Shown: positions 46,151-55,525, counted from the first letter of the stretch. The stretch: 64,000 nt of DNA from Thioalkalivibrio nitratireducens DSM 14787 (GCF_000321415.2 NC_019902.2:2170001-2234000), one strand, 5' to 3'. The notes: a model not told the origin generated them from the sequence alone. Program-made: numbers and translations.

Positions 46151-47010
46151 GCCGACTCCCTGCGGACCTTGCCGCGTTCCAGGATTTCCCGGCATTCGCG
46201 GCGCACGCGCTCGCGCTGGCGCGCATCGAGCCGCAGCGGCTCGAGCAGACGCGGCTTTTCCAGCAGATCGCGGCAGAGCACCGCACCTGCGTCGATCAGG
46301 TTGCGCTTCTGGGCCACCTTCAGGCTGTTCAGACAGGTGAGCGGGTGCAAGCCATGTTCATTGATCAGGCCACGAGTCAACGGGTAGTGATCGGTATTGT
46401 GGCCCGCGAGGATCAGGCCCTCGCAATCCGCGTAGGCGAGCGCATCCTCACTGTAGGTGGTGTTGCTCAAGACCCAGAACGCATCGTGCTTTCCGTCTTC
46501 GCCGACCAGGAGATCGACGGAGCGCGCACGAAGGTACAGCGGGAGTTTCACGTCGTTGCGATACGTCGCCCGGTTGTGGAACTTGCACTCGGCGAACAGG
46601 CGGGCGCCATCGCGCTCGGCGATGATATCGATCTCGTGTTGCACGCAGCGGCCCTGCACAAACCGATTGTAGTGCACCTGATAGCCCATCGCCTCGAACA
46701 GCCGGCCGCAGAACTGCTCGAACGGAAACCCGCTGGGCCCGAGATCGATCAGCGCCCGCTTCAGGCTGTAGGTGATCGCGGTCCCGCGCGATCGGCGCTG
46801 AAGTGCCTTGCGCGCCATGCGGTACAGCTTTCCGGTGGTGATGCCGTCGCGCAGGCGTGGCTCGACATCGGCGAGGACCTCCTCCGCCATCGCCTTGCCG
46901 GCACCTGCCCAACGCAGGGATCTACGGAGCTTCTCGCGCGAATACGCTTCGCGCTGCCCGTCACTCTTGCGGACCTCGATCCCGCCCTCCGCCGGGTCCC
47001 CGCGCTGCAT
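46147..47010 (-). CDS. ATP-cone and PD-(D/E)XK (Mrr-like) nuclease-fold protein
   Basis: A 287-residue two-domain protein. The N-terminal ATP-cone (about residues 10-90) has VRKSDGQREAYSREKLRRSL and is a nucleotide-sensing module known from NrdR and ribonucleotide reductase. The middle domain is a PD-(D/E)XK fold: FEQFCGRLFEAMGYQVHYNR, then HEIDIIAERDGARLFAECKF with Asp128, Glu141 and Lys143 as probable catalytic residues. A helical C-terminal part follows. It is coupled by overlap to a beta-CASP hydrolase. Whether it repairs, defends or processes nucleic acid is unknown. Confidence 0.85.
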   Translation of the reverse strand: MQRGDPAEGGIEVRKSDGQREAYSREKLRRSLRWAGAGKAMAEEVLADVEPRLRDGITTGKLYRMARKALQRRSRGTAITYSLKRALIDLGPSGFPFEQFCGRLFEAMGYQVHYNRFVQGRCVQHEIDIIAERDGARLFAECKFHNRATYRNDVKLPLYLRARSVDLLVGEDGKHDAFWVLSNTTYSEDALAYADCEGLILAGHNTDHYPLTRGLINEHGLHPLTCLNSLKVAQKRNLIDAGAVLCRDLLEKPRLLEPLRLDARQRERVRRECREILERGKVRRESA

Positions 47011-47186
47011 CACCCCGCCCGCCTGTACACCCTGTCGCCTCCCGCAAACCCGAGGTCCGTCTTCACGTCGGCGGCTCCCGCAATCGTTCCGACCGCGTTG
47101 CGCGCAGCCCACCGCCGATCGCCGCGGCTGTGCATATCGAGCATAGCGCAACGCTGCCCCAACGCGCGATTCCAGTGGCGATCAGC

Positions 47187-47225
47187 AAAAGCGAAGGGCC
47201 CGGGTTCGCGGGAACCCGGGCCCTT
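47187..47225 (-). terminator. Strong rho-independent terminator after the porin gene
   Basis: A perfect 14-bp stem (47,194-47,207 with 47,212-47,225) and four-base loop, followed on the minus strand by a TTCGCTTTT tract. It sits 20 bases beyond the porin stop and should end that transcript. Confidence 0.9.
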
Positions 47226-47244
47226 CCTGCCATCAGACAACGCG

Positions 47245-47973
47245 TCAGAACGTCTTGGACCAGCCGACCCAGACCTTCAGGTCATCGGAGTTCGAGCTGC
47301 CAAGAGCGTCGGTCTCGCCGATATCCGCATACTCGAGATTGAACGAGAACTCGCCGTAGGTGGCGGCGTCCTTCACCAGGCTGGCCGCGAAATGTCCGTA
47401 ACTGGCGCTCACTCCATCCTTACCGTCGATGTCGAAGTCGTAGTAGCCCAGCGTCAGGCCCAGTGCGAAGTCCTCGGGCAGCGGGATGTCCGCACCGATG
47501 TAGTAGTAGATATCTCCGGTATCGAACAGGTCATCGTCATTGTCGCTGTTGACGGTGTAGGCCAATCCCGCCTTGAACATGTTGAAACTGACTTCGCCGT
47601 AGATCTCGCCGAAATCGATGCTGTCGCTGGAGTCCGGGTAGGCATAGTAGAGGTAGCCGACATCGTAGCCGATGCCGTTGCCCAGCTCGCTCGCGAATCC
47701 CAGATACAGATCGAGCTCGTAGCCCGTGTCGTCGCCGAAATCGACGTTCGACGCCCAGGTGCCGGCGTAAAACCCGGACTCATGCTCGAAGTCGAGGCCT
47801 CCCTGAATGGCGGCGGAGTCGTCGGTCTGGGTTACCCCACGGAAGAGGTAGTTGGACACCACGCCGATGTTCGCAGCGAGCTCGGCCGAGGCGGTGGAAC
47901 TCAGCGCAAGTCCGCCCGTGGACACCATCGCGATCGCGGCTGCTGAAACGGTGGAGCGGGTGAATCTCTTCAT
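47245..47973 (-). CDS. TorF-family putative outer-membrane porin
   Basis: A 242-residue outer-membrane beta-barrel protein of the TorF/Gcw_chp family. A signal peptide (STVSAAAIAMVSTGGLALSS plus TASA) is followed by SNYLFRGVTQTDDSAAIQGG, a family signature near residue 40. Alternating acidic-aromatic strands (YELDLYLGFASELGNG, YYYIGADIPLP) and a terminal WVGWSKTF beta signal follow. It has an AGGAGAACCGAAG ribosome site and its own terminator, so it is a single-gene unit. Transport substrate unknown. Confidence 0.92.
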   Translation of the reverse strand: MKRFTRSTVSAAAIAMVSTGGLALSSTASAELAANIGVVSNYLFRGVTQTDDSAAIQGGLDFEHESGFYAGTWASNVDFGDDTGYELDLYLGFASELGNGIGYDVGYLYYAYPDSSDSIDFGEIYGEVSFNMFKAGLAYTVNSDNDDDLFDTGDIYYYIGADIPLPEDFALGLTLGYYDFDIDGKDGVSASYGHFAASLVKDAATYGEFSFNLEYADIGETDALGSSNSDDLKVWVGWSKTF

Positions 47974-48323
47974 CTTCGGTTCTCCTGATGGGTATGGGTC
48001 GGTGGAATTACGGATTCAACGTTGTTGACGTGTCGCTCATCGACAGACCAGCTCCCAGCACGAGGCGTGCCAGGAACGCCACGGGGCCGAATCGGGTGCT
48101 TACAACAGTTGTTGCCGTGATGTAACAGCCCGCTGCCCCAGGGGGGTGCGGGCAACCCAGAGATACGCATCAACCTGGTGCACAGGTTTCACCGGCGACA
48201 CAGGAATGACATCTGAATCACGGTGCCGATCGGACCGGACGGGAACGGCCGACCGGCATCCGGCATTGTCCAGCCGGTACTTTTGTCCGAGACTCGGGCT
48301 TCCCAGCGGAACTGGATGCAGGC
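47974..48323. other. Divergent intergenic region with direct repeats
   Basis: 350 bases between the porin and methyltransferase genes. A 12-base direct repeat GTTGTTGMCGTG occurs at 48,021-48,032 and 48,108-48,119, and each copy overlaps a CAAC...GTTG dyad. These may be operator sites of the porin promoter. No RNA gene or coding frame was seen. Confidence 0.35.
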
Positions 48324-49877
48324 ATGCCCGAGACGATACGCGGCTACGACGAGATCCCCTACGAAAGCTTCCCGATCACGGAGACCCACCCCGACCGGCT
48401 CGCCGCGATCGGCCAATTGTTCGGCCTAAAGGCGCCGGATCCCCGCCGCGCGCGCGTGCTGGAACTGGGCTGCGCGGCCGGCGGGAACCTGCTCCCGGTC
48501 GCCTGGTTCCTGCCCGAAAGCCGCTGTGTCGGGATCGAGCTTTCACGAGAACAGGCCCTGCGCGGCAAGTCCCTCGCCGAGGCGATGGACCTGAACAACC
48601 TGACCCTCGAACACCGCGATATCCTGGATTTTCCGCTTGCAGGCGAGGCCTTCGACTATATCGTGGCGCACGGCGTGTTTTCCTGGGTTCCCGAGAACGT
48701 GCGCGAACACATTCTCGCGCTCTGCGGATCGCGCCTGGCGCCCGGGGGCATTGCCTACATCAGCTACAACACGCTGCCCGGGGGTCGCCAGCGGGCAATG
48801 CTGCGCGACATGTTCCTGCACCACCTGCGCGGCCGCGAATCTCCCCGGGAGCGGCTTTCCGGAGCGCGGGAATTACTCGACTTTCTCGCCACCCCGCTCG
48901 AGAAGACGCCCGCCGGCCACGAGTGGCTGCAGCAGGAACTGCAGTACCTGCGTAGCGCACGGGACAGCTATCTCTATCACGAGTATCTCGAGGACCGGAA
49001 CGATCCCCTGCTCTTCGCCGACTTCGTTGCGGCCGCGTCGCGGCACGGGCTGCAGTACCTGGCCGACAGCCAGTTGCATACCCTGTTCCCGTCGACGCTC
49101 GGGCCGGCCGCGGAACAAGCGCTCTCCCGGTTCGACGACCTGGTCTGCGAGCAGCAGTACGCCGATTTCCTGCGCCTGCGCCCGTTCCGTCAGTCCCTGC
49201 TGTGCCGGTCCAACGACCCGTTGGATCGCGACATCGACCTCGATACCCTGCTGTCGCTGCCGCTGTATGCGGACCTGGTTCCGGCACGGAACGGGCCCCG
49301 CTTCCGCAATGCCGCCGGACAGGAGTTTCGGGTCGACGATCCGCTCACCCGGGCGGTGCTCGGCGTGCTGGCCGCGGCAACTCCCCGCGCCCTCACGCTG
49401 ACCGAGGCGTGGCCACAGGCCGTGGCCTCCCTGTCCGCGAAGCAGCGGGCAAGGGCCACGGACGGAATCCCGGCTACCCTGGCATCGGCGCTGTTCAACC
49501 TGTTCGTCTCCGGTGGCGTGCAGGTCACGCGGATCGGGTCGGAGGCGTGGCGACGCGAAGTGCCGGTTGGGTCGTCGGGTCCCTGCGCCTCCCGGCTCGC
49601 GCGCACACTGGCGCAGCGTGGGGAGGCACTGATTCCCACCCCGCGCCACCAGGCGCTGGAGCTCGATCGGGTTTCCCGCCGGATGGTCGTGCTGCTCGAC
49701 GGAACCCGAAACGCCCCACAGATCGTCGACGCGCTGCTGTCGGAGGCGGCTTCGGACGCGGACTGGGCCCGGTCGCTGGGCGGCGGACCGCCCGAGCGAC
49801 TCCTACCGAAGCTGCGCACCAGTCTGGACCGGCTGCTCCGGCTGCTAGCACACCACGGGCTGGTGAAGATGCCGTGA
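48324..49877 (+). CDS. Class I SAM methyltransferase with regulatory domain
   Basis: A 517-residue protein. The N-terminal methyltransferase domain has ARVLELGCAAGGNLLPVAWF (SAM loop), followed by VGIELSREQALRGKSLAEAM, DILDFPLAGEAFDYIVAHGV and LAPGGIAYISYNTLPGG. The middle domain (about 215-320) resembles the predicted methyltransferase regulatory domain (PF10119), and the C-terminal 150 residues are winged-helix-like. The substrate is unknown; some relatives act on proteins. It stands alone, with cfa downstream. Confidence 0.85.
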   Translation: MPETIRGYDEIPYESFPITETHPDRLAAIGQLFGLKAPDPRRARVLELGCAAGGNLLPVAWFLPESRCVGIELSREQALRGKSLAEAMDLNNLTLEHRDILDFPLAGEAFDYIVAHGVFSWVPENVREHILALCGSRLAPGGIAYISYNTLPGGRQRAMLRDMFLHHLRGRESPRERLSGARELLDFLATPLEKTPAGHEWLQQELQYLRSARDSYLYHEYLEDRNDPLLFADFVAAASRHGLQYLADSQLHTLFPSTLGPAAEQALSRFDDLVCEQQYADFLRLRPFRQSLLCRSNDPLDRDIDLDTLLSLPLYADLVPARNGPRFRNAAGQEFRVDDPLTRAVLGVLAAATPRALTLTEAWPQAVASLSAKQRARATDGIPATLASALFNLFVSGGVQVTRIGSEAWRREVPVGSSGPCASRLARTLAQRGEALIPTPRHQALELDRVSRRMVVLLDGTRNAPQIVDALLSEAASDADWARSLGGGPPERLLPKLRTSLDRLLRLLAHHGLVKMP

Positions 49878-49957
49878 CCTCGAGACGGGCCTTTATCTGA
49901 ACCCCATCTTTAGGAATACTGGGCTCCTCCGTGCCACCCAGCTCATCGGATCGAGAC

Positions 49958-51136
49958 ATGACCCTGCTCGGCCTATTAGAAGAATACGTCCGTGACGGAA
50001 CCCTGAGACTCGAACTGCCCGACGGTTCCCGCCGCGAATTCGGGTCGGGAACCCCGCAGGCCAGCATCCACTTGCACGATGCCGCGGTGATGCGCCGGAT
50101 CGCGTACGATCCCGGCTTCGAGTTTGGCCAAACCTACATGGAGGGCGGCTGGGATCCCGGCCAGCACGGCCTGCGGGCGGTGCTGGACATCACGATGCGG
50201 AACTTTGCCGCGATGTTCGCGCAACGAGCGCGCCACCCGCTGGGGATCCTCCGCAAGCTGCTGCAGCAGGGGAACCGGGTCCGCCGAGCGTACCGGAACG
50301 TGGCGCATCACTACGACCTGGACGAGTGGCTGTTCCGGCGTTTTCTGGATCGCGGAATGTTCTATTCTTGTGCCTACTTCGAGCGGCCGGAAATGACGTT
50401 GGAACAGGCACAGGAGGCCAAGTGCCGCATCATCGCGCGCAAGCTGTGTCTGCAGCCGGGGATGCGCGTGCTGGACATCGGCAGTGGCTGGGGCGGGCTC
50501 GCCATGCATCTGGCCGAGCACCATGGCGTGCGCGTGGATGGACTGACCCTGTCGCGCGAGCAGCTGCGGGTGGCGAGTGAGGAGTGTACCCGGCGCGGTC
50601 TTGACGACCGGGTCGAATTTCACCTTCGGGACTACCGGGAACACCAGGGGCGGTACGACCGTATCGTGTCGGTTGGCATGTTCGAGCATGTCGGTCAACC
50701 CTATTACGGGGCGTTTTTCCGCCAGGTCGACGACCTGCTCGGCGATGACGGCGTGATGCTGCTGCATACCATCGGACGCACCAACCCGCCTGGAACGACG
50801 AATGCGTGGCTGCGCCGGTATATCTTCCCGGGCGGCTACACCCCCGCGCTCTCGGAACTGACTGCGGCCAGCGAACCGACCGACCTGATGATCACCGACG
50901 TCGAGGTCTGGCGCTTGCACTACGCAGATACGCTGGCCGAATGGTTCCGCCGGTTCCAGGAGATCCGCGCGGAAGCCGCGGAACACTTCGACGAGCGTTT
51001 CTGCCGCATGTGGGAGTTCTACCTGGCCTCCTGCGAGGGCACCTTCCGGCACTGGGACCAGATCGTGTTCCAGGTGCAATTATCGAAGGATCGCCAGACC
51101 GTACCCATCACGAGGGACTATCTCTGTGGCGACTGA
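49958..51136 (+). CDS. cfa: Cyclopropane-fatty-acyl-phospholipid synthase
   Basis: A 392-residue SAM-dependent lipid-modifying enzyme that converts unsaturated phospholipid chains to cyclopropane forms at the inner membrane. Motifs are AHHYDLDEWLFRRFLDRGMF, then YSCAYF (substrate lid), MRVLDIGSGWGGLAMHLAEH (SAM loop), and SVGMFEHVGQPYYGAFFRQV with FPGGYTPALSEL, as in E. coli Cfa. A GTG start 27 bases upstream is possible. A hairpin follows the gene. Confidence 0.94.
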   Translation: MTLLGLLEEYVRDGTLRLELPDGSRREFGSGTPQASIHLHDAAVMRRIAYDPGFEFGQTYMEGGWDPGQHGLRAVLDITMRNFAAMFAQRARHPLGILRKLLQQGNRVRRAYRNVAHHYDLDEWLFRRFLDRGMFYSCAYFERPEMTLEQAQEAKCRIIARKLCLQPGMRVLDIGSGWGGLAMHLAEHHGVRVDGLTLSREQLRVASEECTRRGLDDRVEFHLRDYREHQGRYDRIVSVGMFEHVGQPYYGAFFRQVDDLLGDDGVMLLHTIGRTNPPGTTNAWLRRYIFPGGYTPALSELTAASEPTDLMITDVEVWRLHYADTLAEWFRRFQEIRAEAAEHFDERFCRMWEFYLASCEGTFRHWDQIVFQVQLSKDRQTVPITRDYLCGD

Positions 51137-51176
51137 ACCCGATCCCGATGCTGGATCCCCGCCCGTGGCACTGAAG

Positions 51177-51209
51177 GCCGGCAGGGTCCGCGATGCGGGC
51201 CCTGCCGGC
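51177..51209 (+). terminator. GC-rich hairpin between cfa and a small gene
   Basis: A 15-bp stem with one G-T type mismatch and a three-base loop, located 40 bases past cfa and 11 before the next ATG. It has no T-tract, so termination may be partial. The position suggests an attenuating or stability element. Confidence 0.5.
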
Positions 51210-51220
51210 AGAGGTCTCCG

Positions 51221-51427
51221 ATGAAGCGCCGGCGGATCGATGAAGGCCTGGTGATCGTCGGCCTGGTGCTGATCGGCATCGGCGGCTACGCGCTGTACCA
51301 GGGCGAGATCTTCCTGAGCCGGCTGACCGTCAGCGAAGGGCAGAGCATGGGCGGCATCGGCGCCCTGGTGATCGGGGCGCTGTTCGTGGCCGCGGGGATC
51401 TACTTCCTGTTCCAGTCCCGCCGCTGA
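51221..51427 (+). CDS. Small two-span membrane protein
   Basis: A 68-residue protein with two hydrophobic spans (LVIVGLVLIGIGGYALYQG and IGALVIGALFVAAGIYFLFQ) and a short loop (LSRLTVSEGQSMGG), with a basic N-terminus MKRRRIDEG. Both ends probably face the cytoplasm. An AGAGG box lies before the ATG. Family unknown; it is convergent with the YihY gene, leaving only 4 bases between them. Confidence 0.78.
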   Translation: MKRRRIDEGLVIVGLVLIGIGGYALYQGEIFLSRLTVSEGQSMGGIGALVIGALFVAAGIYFLFQSRR

Positions 51428-51431
51428 CCCG

Positions 51432-52802
51432 TCATGGCGCCGGGCGGGCCGCAGCGGTGTCCTGCGGCTGTGTCAACAGGTCCCTCAACGTCGCCGACTC
51501 GAGCGCCTGCACGCGGGATCGTTCCACGCGCGCCACCACGTCTTCCACCGCGGGTATCCCGGCCAGACGCAGATAGCGTTCGGTGTCTTCCCCCTCCCGC
51601 AGCGCGGTCAGGATCTGGTTCACCTGGATCTCCGCGAGGTCCCGCCCCGGGAGATACCGCGGGTCATCGTCGCCGGTCACGACCAGCAGACCCGCCCGGG
51701 TCAGCACCCGGGCGATCCCTGCGAGCGCCCGGCTCGGTACCTGCAGGCGGTAGGCGACCTCGTCCAGCGCCGGGGCCTTCTCGCCGGACAGGAAACGGGC
51801 CCCCACCTCGGCCATCAGGTGCAGTCCCAGGCGTTCACGCATTGCCGCAGAGACCCGCATGCCGGCTCCTCGTACGCGCATATACTCGGGGTGCTGGATG
51901 TAGAATGCGATGTTCGAACCGATCAGCAGAATCAGCCACGCGAGATAGAGCCAGATCAGCAGCATGATCATGATCGCAAATCCGGAGTAGATCGCGTCGT
52001 AGCGGGTCGACCCGGCGACTAGCGCCGCGAACCCCCATCCCGCCCCCTGCCACAGCAGACCCGCGACCACCGCACCGATGATCGCCGGTACCAGGCGGAC
52101 ACGGGTATTGGGAACGAACACGTAGATGAACGTGAACGCCGCGACGATCAACGCGAACGGCAGCAGGTTCGACGCTGCCACGAACAGACTCCCGATGGGC
52201 TCGACGGCCGTGATGCGCTGCATCAGGGTCGAAGACATCACGGTCGCGGTCACACCCAGTGCCGAAACGACCAGAAGCGGGCCGATCATGATCACCGACA
52301 GGTAATTGCTGAAGCGCTGAGAGAGGCTGCGCGTGCCCTCGATGTGCCAGATGCTGTTGAACGCCAGCTCGATCTTCTGTACCAGCGCGATCACGGTGTA
52401 GACGAGGAAGATCAGCCCGATGAAGCCCAGAACCCCGACACGCATGTTGTCCACGAACGACAGCACGTTCTCGGTGATCTCGACGCCCTGCTCGCCCAGA
52501 GGCTCCAGCAGTCCGAGCATCAGCGGCTCGACCGCGTTGTGGGCCCCGAAGGCCTTCAGCACGGAGAACGACAGCGCCAGCAGCGGCACCACGGACAGCA
52601 GCGTCGTGTAAACCAGGCTCATCGCACGCAGCGTGAGCTGACCCTCGGTGGCCTCGCGGATGATCCCGCCCAGGCCACGCAGGATTCCGACGAGCAGTGC
52701 CTGCACTCGGGGCAGTGCCGCCAGGTCGGCCCGGTTCAGCAGGTAGTCCGCCTTCCCGCGCCACTGCGCCAGAGACCCGGCCGCGCCCCGTTCAGGGCTC
52801 AT
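51432..52802 (-). CDS. YihY/BrkB-family inner-membrane protein
   Basis: A 456-residue polytopic membrane protein of the YihY/BrkB family (once called ribonuclease BN). The N-terminal half has about six spans, with MSLVYTTLLSVVPLLALSFS as the usual start, FIYVFVPNTRVRLVPAIIGA, and IYSGFAIMIMLLIWLYLAWL. A soluble C-terminal part of about 150 residues is winged-helix-like (DEVAYRLQVPSRALAGIARV). The start overlaps the stop of the DUF1318 gene (ATGA). Physiological function remains unsettled for the family. Confidence 0.92.
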   Translation of the reverse strand: MSPERGAAGSLAQWRGKADYLLNRADLAALPRVQALLVGILRGLGGIIREATEGQLTLRAMSLVYTTLLSVVPLLALSFSVLKAFGAHNAVEPLMLGLLEPLGEQGVEITENVLSFVDNMRVGVLGFIGLIFLVYTVIALVQKIELAFNSIWHIEGTRSLSQRFSNYLSVIMIGPLLVVSALGVTATVMSSTLMQRITAVEPIGSLFVAASNLLPFALIVAAFTFIYVFVPNTRVRLVPAIIGAVVAGLLWQGAGWGFAALVAGSTRYDAIYSGFAIMIMLLIWLYLAWLILLIGSNIAFYIQHPEYMRVRGAGMRVSAAMRERLGLHLMAEVGARFLSGEKAPALDEVAYRLQVPSRALAGIARVLTRAGLLVVTGDDDPRYLPGRDLAEIQVNQILTALREGEDTERYLRLAGIPAVEDVVARVERSRVQALESATLRDLLTQPQDTAAARPAP

Positions 52803-53419
52803 TTTCGCTGCCAGTTCCCGCGGGCATCCTGGTACCAGTAACCCGAGGGCGCCTCCTCGACCCAGACCCGCGCAAAGGTCTCGCGCACGTTGGGTTCCCA
52901 ATCGGGGCGGTTGTTGGCGCGCGCGATCTCCCGGTACAACGCGGAACGATCGGCGTTCTCCTCGTTCACCAGCCGCTGCACCTGCCCCCTGTCCCGCAGC
53001 GGCACCGCCGAAAGATCCCGGACCGCCACGAAACCGTCATTGCCGAATCCAACCGCCCCGCTGCGCAGGTGCGGCGCCAGGTCGGCATTGCGGGCGCGCA
53101 TGGACGCACGAATCCGGTCGGTTGCGGGCGTCTCGATGCGCAGATCCGGAGACTGCTGGGCCGCGGCGGGGGCCACCACGCGGTCCAGCGCCATCGCCAG
53201 CAGCGACAGGCCGGCGGGCGCACCCCTGCGGCTGGTGGGCTCCGGAGCGTCCTGCGGCTCGGCTGCCGGCACGTCGTCCGGGGTCTGGAGCACCTCGCGG
53301 ACGATCACGCGGGCGGCCTCCTCCGCGGCGGCCGCCGGGAAGTAGATGTGAATCGTGACACAGGCGCTGGTCAACAGCGCCATCAGGGAGAGCACCACCA
53401 GGTGCTGCATGGCCTTCAT
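52799..53419 (-). CDS. DUF1318/YdbL-family lipoprotein
   Basis: A 206-residue lipoprotein: signal LVVLSLMALLTSACVTIHIY with lipobox Cys near residue 20. The region after the Cys (IYFPAAAAEEAARVIVREVL) is a helix common to long DUF1318 proteins. After an Ala/Pro-rich linker comes the DUF1318 block LRDRGQVQRLVNEENADRSA, followed by a segment ending YREIARANNRPDW and VEEAPSGYWYQDARGNWQRK. E. coli YdbL partners with YdbH and YnbE in lipid transport, and a YdbH-like gene lies directly upstream here. No separate ynbE is visible in the 54-base gap. Confidence 0.88.
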   Translation of the reverse strand: MKAMQHLVVLSLMALLTSACVTIHIYFPAAAAEEAARVIVREVLQTPDDVPAAEPQDAPEPTSRRGAPAGLSLLAMALDRVVAPAAAQQSPDLRIETPATDRIRASMRARNADLAPHLRSGAVGFGNDGFVAVRDLSAVPLRDRGQVQRLVNEENADRSALYREIARANNRPDWEPNVRETFARVWVEEAPSGYWYQDARGNWQRK

Positions 53420-53473
53420 CTGTCTGCTCCTCGAGGCAATGGCTGCAAGCCGCAGAATTCCATGAAACGCATC

Positions 53474-55525
53474 TTACTGTACAACAGGACCCGGGCCGTC
53501 TCGAACGGCGTTCAGACGGCGGATCAGTTCGGGCCAATCCACCCGCCGGTTGTGACCCACCACGTCGATCCTTGGGAGACCACCGCCCTGCACCAGCACG
53601 AACGACCCGTCGGCGCGGTCGGCCACACCCGACATCCGGCAGACCTTGCCTTCCAGATCACAGGCGAAGCCGATCCGGCGATACCCGAAATCCTCGAAGA
53701 ACTGCAGGAACGCAGCCGAGATCGCACCCTGCAGGCCGCCGCCGAGTTCGGTCAGGTTCTGCACCGCACGCTGACTGATCCGGCGCCGCCCGGGATCCTC
53801 ATCCGCAGTGGCGATCGCAAGCCGCATGCGCTCGGGCTGCCAGCCGACCAACAGCAGATCCTCGGCCTTGCCGGAGACTCGCCCCTCCACGCGCCCGAAA
53901 TCAAATGCCTCGGTCAGCCGCCGCAACTCGATCCGGCGGATGTCGGCGGAGACCTCCAGCGTGGGTGCGCGCCCGAACAGGTCGCGGATGCGCAGGTCAC
54001 GCAACACGATGTCGCCATCGAACACCTGCACCAGCAGGCGGCCGTCGACACGCAAGCCGTCGATGTCATACCGGACCCGGGGAATCACGCCGGCGAGCTT
54101 TCCCGACAGCGGCGGCCAACCGAGCGTGCGGGTCGCGGTCTCGAGGTTCAACGCCCGGATGGCCCCCTCGAACTCGACCTCGGGTCCATCGGGGCGCATC
54201 CGTACCTTCAGGATCTCGACGCCAAGGGCACCGTCGAGCGTCGGGATGTCGACGGGTTCCTTCACCCGGACGCCGCGCGGCTCGAGATCGAGTTCCACCG
54301 CGAACGAGCCCACCGGGATTCCGAACAGGTGACCGCCCCGATCGAACTCGAAGCTGGCCTGCCCAGGACCGTCGTCACGCCAGTGTGCCTGTCCGGAAAG
54401 CGCATCCAGGCCGAAGCGCCCACGCATATCCTCCAGCCCGAACCCGCCCCAGGATGCGGATGCCGCACGCAGCCGCCCCCCGGCAATGGACAATTCGCCC
54501 TCGCCCGAACCCTGGTAACGGCTGTCCCCGAGCACCGTTCCCGCGAGCATCGGTCCCAGCAGCAGCTCGCCCACCCTGTCCATACGCGACGCCTCCCAGC
54601 GGATCTCACCGCGGTCCAGACGCGCGCCGGTGGTGCGCAAGCCCTGTAGATGCGCGACCGCATGCTCCCCCAGGCGCAGCAGCGCATCCGCAGCCTGCCA
54701 CGATGCCGTCCCGGTCTGCTGCAACCTCGACACCGACATCTCCACCGGGCCCTCTTCGGAGAAATCCAGGAACCACGGATCCACGAATACCGCACCGTCG
54801 GTGAACCCGAGCTGAATGTCGAAGCCTCCGGCGCGATGCACGAACCGGCCGGCGACCGCGATCCCTTCGCCGGCACGGAGTCCCTGTGCGTCGCTGAACG
54901 CGAGTTCCGCAACGCGCAGGTCCGTGCGCAGCGACTGCAGATGTTCACGGGTGTCGAGCCTGCCCGACAACGCCAGCGTGCCGCTGGCGATGGTCACCCC
55001 GAGGTTCGGCACCGGCACCAGCGGCGAGGCCGCAAGGCTCGACAAATCCAGCCCGCCGAGATCGAATTCGAGGCCCAGGCCCGTCCGGTCGGCGGAGCCC
55101 TGGATGCGGCCCCGGCCCTGGAACAAACCGGGCCAGGGCATGGCGAACCCGATTTCCCCAGCAGACCGATCCCAGTGGAATTCCAGAGCCGCCGCGTCCA
55201 GTGTCACCCCGGGCGCCCGGGCACTGAAGCGCCCGTCGCGGCAGCCCAGGCGGCGGTCGCCCAGATCGACCGCCGGGCAATCCAGGCGCAGCTCTGTGAC
55301 CCGGCCCACCGGCTGCGGAAGGCTCAGGGCATCCGCGGTCAACTCGAAACGCGGCTGCCGCTGTTCCAGGAACACCCGCGCGCGCAGGTTCTCGGCGTCC
55401 ATGGCCTGGTGGACCGCGCGTCCGATATCGATCTCGATCTGGAGCCCCGCCGCCACGCCCGCCCCGGGCACCGCCAACAAGACCGCCACCACTGCCAGTG
55501 CCTGCAGAAACCGGCACCGGGCCAT
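53474..55525 (-). CDS. YdbH-like AsmA-type envelope protein
   Basis: A 683-residue periplasm-spanning protein. The signal segment is FLQALAVVAVLLAVPGAGVA. The rest is a long beta-rich body with repeated strands such as ELRLDCPAVDLGDRRLGCRD and GDIVLRDLRIRDLFGRAPTL. The C-terminal GFACDLEGKVCRMSGVADRA followed by DGSFVLVQGGGLPRIDVVGH matches YdbH/DUF3971-type endings. In E. coli YdbH forms a bridge for phospholipid transport with TamB and YhdP. The DUF1318 gene follows 54 bases later. The role is inferred from family and neighbour. Confidence 0.8.
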   Translation of the reverse strand: MARCRFLQALAVVAVLLAVPGAGVAAGLQIEIDIGRAVHQAMDAENLRARVFLEQRQPRFELTADALSLPQPVGRVTELRLDCPAVDLGDRRLGCRDGRFSARAPGVTLDAAALEFHWDRSAGEIGFAMPWPGLFQGRGRIQGSADRTGLGLEFDLGGLDLSSLAASPLVPVPNLGVTIASGTLALSGRLDTREHLQSLRTDLRVAELAFSDAQGLRAGEGIAVAGRFVHRAGGFDIQLGFTDGAVFVDPWFLDFSEEGPVEMSVSRLQQTGTASWQAADALLRLGEHAVAHLQGLRTTGARLDRGEIRWEASRMDRVGELLLGPMLAGTVLGDSRYQGSGEGELSIAGGRLRAASASWGGFGLEDMRGRFGLDALSGQAHWRDDGPGQASFEFDRGGHLFGIPVGSFAVELDLEPRGVRVKEPVDIPTLDGALGVEILKVRMRPDGPEVEFEGAIRALNLETATRTLGWPPLSGKLAGVIPRVRYDIDGLRVDGRLLVQVFDGDIVLRDLRIRDLFGRAPTLEVSADIRRIELRRLTEAFDFGRVEGRVSGKAEDLLLVGWQPERMRLAIATADEDPGRRRISQRAVQNLTELGGGLQGAISAAFLQFFEDFGYRRIGFACDLEGKVCRMSGVADRADGSFVLVQGGGLPRIDVVGHNRRVDWPELIRRLNAVRDGPGPVVQ

